Assembly: GCA_003193925.1 (NCBI GenBank)
Contig: PSPG01000013.1
Coordinates: 1 to 47,040, forward strand
DNA length: 47,040 nt
Source of the DNA: Candidatus Thalassarchaeum betae
Lineage (GTDB): Archaea > Thermoplasmatota > Poseidoniia > Poseidoniales > Thalassarchaeaceae
Reading direction: 5' to 3'
The position numbers and the translations under genes are program-made. Within the stretch, counting starts at the first letter, position 1, and the number at the start of each line of letters is the position of its first letter. Under the pieces are notes generated by a model, which saw only the letters and a program-made list of their open reading frames with translations, did not search any database and had not been told where the DNA came from. Shown here in pieces: positions 45,301-47,040 of this stretch.

Positions 45301-46605
45301 ATCGTACCTGGTGGCCTGGCACACGCCTGTCCCATCACTGGAGATCGTGTTGTTGGCCAGATAGACGCGGGCCGCCTGGGGGTTGGGTGCTGAAGAGCCG
45401 TACTCGCCTGCTCGGATGGGCTCCCTGGCAGTGTCGTGGATGGTGTTGTTCTCGGCCACCACGTCGAAGGAACCGAGCAGCCACAGCCCGTTCCAGCCAC
45501 CGACCGGGCCGATGTCGTTGTTGTAGATCTGGACCTCGCTCGATTCGATGGAGATCCCCGAAGCCTCACCCGCGCCTTCGAGTTCGTTGTCCCTGATGAT
45601 GACCAAACCACCGTCAAAGACGGTGATGGGCGAGCCATCGCCAGTCGTTATCTCATTCGAGATGATCTCGATTGAGTAGTCCACGTTCCCGACTGCCTTC
45701 CTGCTGTTGATGTCGATGCCGTTGCAGTTGACGGTCAACTCGGAGTTAGCGATCCTGCCCGATGAGTGGCGCATGCTCAGGCCGTAGTCGCCGAAGACGG
45801 TCGCGCCGTCGATCTCGATGAAGGTGTCCTCGGCCCAGAGCCCTGGTCGGCTCGGCGCAAAGCGGCCGCAGCCGACGTTGGTCCCGTAGAAGACTGGAGA
45901 TTCGAGCACCAGTGGCGTGATCGGCGTGCCAGAGCTGTAGATCTGCACGGCCGAGCCCCTCACCTCGCTCTCGTCGTCGGTTCCGACCACATACTCGCCG
46001 CCGACGAACCGGGGCTGAGCGAGGTTCGTGGTCAACACGCTGGTGGTGTTGATGTCAATGAACTCCAGTTCGATCAGCGTCGGGCTGGCGCCATCGATGA
46101 CCAGCGCGCCGTACCTCCACTCGAAGACGGTCGGGATGTAGTAGGGTATGCCCCACGCCCCGTCGATCCTGATGTACCTGAACCCGGTCTGAGACAGGTC
46201 GATGGTGTTGCGAATCAGCACGCCTTCGTAGCAGGAGGGGTCCCTCACCCAGATCTGCTGGTTGCCGTGGCTCATGCCATAGCACTCGCCGGTGGCGCTG
46301 CCGTTGGCCGGGTCGGTCCACCGGAAGGTGATCCTCTGCGCGGTGTTGGCATTGCCTGCGGCACCGCAGGCCATGACCCCTGCACACAGATTGCCTCGGA
46401 CGTCGAGGTGGGTGCCGTTGGGGAAGGTGACAGTCGTTCCAGGCTGGATGATCAGTTTGGCGCCGGATCCGATGACAACATCACCGGTCAGGGCGTGGTT
46501 GCCCCACCAGGTCTCGGTGCCGGAGATGGTCCCCGAGGTCGTCTCGTTGTTGGCCGAGACCGGGGCAGCCGGGCCGACCAGAGCGACGAACAGGCTCGTC
46601 AGCAT
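42319..46605 (-). CDS. Giant beta-helix surface protein with C-terminal TM anchor
   Basis: About 1428 residues. A hydrophobic signal segment (MLTSLFVALVGPAAPVSA) is followed by a right-handed parallel beta-helix (about 30-560) with recurring turns such as NNTIHDTAREPI, NNTISSDGTG and DNTINIPDSG. Next is an Asp-rich disulfide motif (CSDGIDNDGDLTIDTADEDC), then Ig-like or FN3-like domains (for example PPTISVTSPSSFSTHSEGTV). A TM helix near 1327-1350 (GTIILILLVLIAAIGGFVYF) is followed by an acidic cytoplasmic tail ending HPGWLWDPEEGEWVPDPD. Polysaccharide binding or lyase activity is possible; no catalytic residues can be assigned. The start is uncertain: the open frame has a TTG at 46611 and this ATG at 46605, while the well-placed ATG at 46631 is out of frame. 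Confidence 0.85.
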   Translation of the reverse strand: MLTSLFVALVGPAAPVSANNETTSGTISGTETWWGNHALTGDVVIGSGAKLIIQPGTTVTFPNGTHLDVRGNLCAGVMACGAAGNANTAQRITFRWTDPANGSATGECYGMSHGNQQIWVRDPSCYEGVLIRNTIDLSQTGFRYIRIDGAWGIPYYIPTVFEWRYGALVIDGASPTLIELEFIDINTTSVLTTNLAQPRFVGGEYVVGTDDESEVRGSAVQIYSSGTPITPLVLESPVFYGTNVGCGRFAPSRPGLWAEDTFIEIDGATVFGDYGLSMRHSSGRIANSELTVNCNGIDINSRKAVGNVDYSIEIISNEITTGDGSPITVFDGGLVIIRDNELEGAGEASGISIESSEVQIYNNDIGPVGGWNGLWLLGSFDVVAENNTIHDTAREPIRAGEYGSSAPNPQAARVYLANNTISSDGTGVCQATRYDDWDGDFTCPAVHAYRTGVTMYDNTINIPDSGDADGIRAVGALLDIRRNTFNVPGTGVIVKQYDDGYAGSQQYGTLGFFSQNTWSGVGMTYNVTKSSITVQSEYIPSPPPDEYPALLSWSGPQAYHANDFQTNIVTTFVQDCPNCADLTPRNFPLALNMDNNSTTFTFANLSNLDRTKIYIETTTAPATVQVRRAEMVRFQTLVNGERVTDANVLIEDALGNDLYSLYTESDGYTPWVALPSDFHLDFRGLAGGDNPDHFADDEYEDSCSDGIDNDGDLTIDTADEDCDTAAGTRELSRYYYTAYRFGFGYDRSDFTLVDSTLQDTINLVNLGPTVSVTQSDGHSYRRIVNVTGSAHDGQLAGVYATDELAQWDQGGYVHEVQVRDPFTSEWSNAGLAVDTSGMAEGQVTKTNRPFSSWYYAIDMSNREEGDYVFEFRAFDGIDYSPIISRSIKLNTQPPTISVTSPSSFSTHSEGTVTFEGTAFDHYGCPMQCSVDIQDIYFQIEGPSFLVTTPTEGGAEWSWTWDFSGQPRDIATYTFTVWASDTDFCESVVDECIPAVLTLTIDNSNSPPFISVISPQDGQRLSVSEETVFEGVARDNDGSVSRVDIEVQDVVNNYLMVYSTSVTDFAPSGAWSLAWDSTQLMHDHQYLIRFRSYDGYDYSDWTEMFIVADNPPDADNNPPTFDPSGWSSEITLFCETNSQAQDRCTRAEINLLDYFEDPDPGQELILAVYDDEARDSDDHFGMVINVGMNGMAIYNPVSMFFYDIDIATWTLENVVFVATDTYGSKINSAPITFTVVGLEFQITPPEDDMLPSGGVAVFTGIGLPGKTVSVTISGNNVNNTLVGADSTWSLGIPASRIDGSATPVFKYGGNSFESADYTISVGDSGGGGLGMGTIILILLVLIAAIGGFVYFFVELEDEEDEEFDGTSEVKEEAEEDAYAWAKEPYAEPGIREEPPPEPESRLQKHEEHPGWLWDPEEGEWVPDPDHSDA

Positions 46606-46652
46606 CAGCAAGACGAGGAGGTGCTAGCCATGCGTTTCGGGGAATCGAGGGT

Positions 46653-46662
46653 GGATTTAATC
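46653..46662 (-). promoter_or_regulatory. TATA box for the beta-helix protein gene
   Basis: The minus strand reads GATTAAATCC, centred 26-27 bases before the ATG at 46631. The spacing matches other leaderless genes here and indicates that the transcript starts at that ATG. Confidence 0.55.
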
Positions 46663-46672
46663 ATAGGGTAGT

Positions 46673-46691
46673 ATCGAGCCATAGGCTCGAT
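46673..46691 (-). terminator. Perfect 8-bp hairpin between subtilase and beta-helix genes
   Basis: ATCGAGCC (46673-46680) and GGCTCGAT (46684-46691) pair perfectly around ATA. It lies 32 bases after the stop of the upstream subtilase gene and just before the promoter of the next, as expected for a transcription boundary. An operator role is the alternative. Confidence 0.45.
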
Positions 46692-46723
46692 TGATACAGG
46701 TCCGGCGATAATGATACCTTACG

Positions 46724-47040
46724 TCACGCCAGATTCAGCTCGAATGCTATGTCAGAAGCCCATTGAACCGCGTCCAGACGGCCGTAGCCTCCGCTCAGGT
46801 CGTGTGAGCTCCCTCTGATGGAATCCTTGTCGCAGGAACTCGCCAAGCTCCTCTTCACGATCGCCATCTCGGTGGGATCGAGGATCCCGTCGTCCCCAGC
46901 CAGTGCCTCGCCGTGCAATTCGAGAATGAGGGCGAGAGCCCCGGTGACGAGGACGGTCGAGTCACTGGTCCCCGTGGAGTAGGCGTATGGAGGGGTGATT
47001 ACGGTCGAGGCTGTGGAGAACAGCAGAACGCCGGGGGCAG
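46724..47040 (-). CDS. C-terminal part of a second subtilisin-family protease (runs off window)
   Basis: About 104 residues are visible, open to the window edge. They match the end of an S8 peptidase domain: APGVLLFSTAST, then YSTGTSDSTVLVTGALALIL, where the Ser of GTS (codon 46964-46966) stands at the catalytic position, and finally GGYGRLDAVQWASDIAFEL, the usual closing helix region. The protein ends right after the catalytic domain, unlike the 1594-residue subtilase, so it has no C-terminal stalk or anchor. A short internal frame starting at TTG 46918 is only a part of this gene. The Asp and His of the triad lie outside the window. Confidence 0.82.
   Translation of the reverse strand, partial: APGVLLFSTASTVITPPYAYSTGTSDSTVLVTGALALILELHGEALAGDDGILDPTEMAIVKRSLASSCDKDSIRGSSHDLSGGYGRLDAVQWASDIAFELNLA

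Noticed and set aside
46724-46918. A stand-alone 64-residue gene
   Set aside because: The frame continues without stop to the window edge and matches the end of a subtilase domain, so it is part of a larger gene.

Overview
The window looks like chromosomal DNA of an uncultivated marine euryarchaeon, most likely Marine Group II (Ca. Poseidoniales, Thermoplasmatota). The basis is an archaeal-type 23S rRNA, archaeal information-processing genes (RNase P Rpp21, uS15, archaeal GluRS and PheT, archaeosine synthase, UPF0201, type II GAPDH), a bacterial-type adenylate kinase and DnaJ, several very large secreted or membrane-anchored proteins, high GC and very tight packing. The taxon is an inference; no 16S gene is present. 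I see no insertion sequence, CRISPR array, integrase or complete tRNA.

Layout. 1-2570 (minus): 23S rRNA, with its 3' end beyond the window edge and no 16S upstream of it. 2786-11845 (minus): a small zinc-ribbon protein, an NhaD/ArsB-type ion transporter, a CRM/YhbY RNA-binding protein, RNase P Rpp21, adenylate kinase, a 1594-residue membrane-anchored subtilase and GAPDH. 12009-15313 (plus): a glutamate-synthase-like fusion of unknown function, then pheT. 15320-15517 (minus): a small basic protein. 15611-23093 (plus): an SGNH-hydrolase surface protein, rnhB, gltX and a membrane protein with a zinc ribbon. 23094-26307 (minus, transcribed arcS to rps15 to a RecJ-like remnant). 26370-28520 (plus): a receptor-like membrane protein. 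28521-30503 (minus): a two-TM zinc-ribbon protein, then dnaJ. 30565-32484: UPF0201 protein, a pyroglutamyl-peptidase/Nudix fusion and a small membrane protein. 32511-38740 (minus): a 1906-residue secreted protein with calcium-type repeats and an apparent seven-bladed propeller, followed by a small unknown. 38934-39746 (plus): an MBL-fold hydrolase. 39733-46631 (minus): a wHTH-STAND-TPR ATPase downstream of a beta-helix surface protein. 46724-47040 (minus): the C-terminal end of a second subtilase.

How it fits together. About half of the coding capacity makes secreted or surface proteins: two subtilases, an SGNH esterase-like protein, a beta-helix protein, a propeller/TSP3 protein and PPC-like receptors. 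This suits a protein- and polymer-degrading heterotroph. The rest is translation and RNA-processing housekeeping. Genes that begin a transcription unit often have a TATA-like box centred 26-30 nt before the start codon and no Shine-Dalgarno site, which suggests leaderless mRNAs; pheT and rnp4, inside operons, have Shine-Dalgarno-like sequences. Convergent gene pairs abut or overlap at their stop codons.

The least explained items are the pyroglutamyl-peptidase/Nudix fusion, the GXGXG plus degenerate FMN-barrel protein beside pheT, the compositionally mosaic SGNH gene, the STAND regulator beside a surface gene, and the frameshifted-looking signal peptide of the beta-helix protein.
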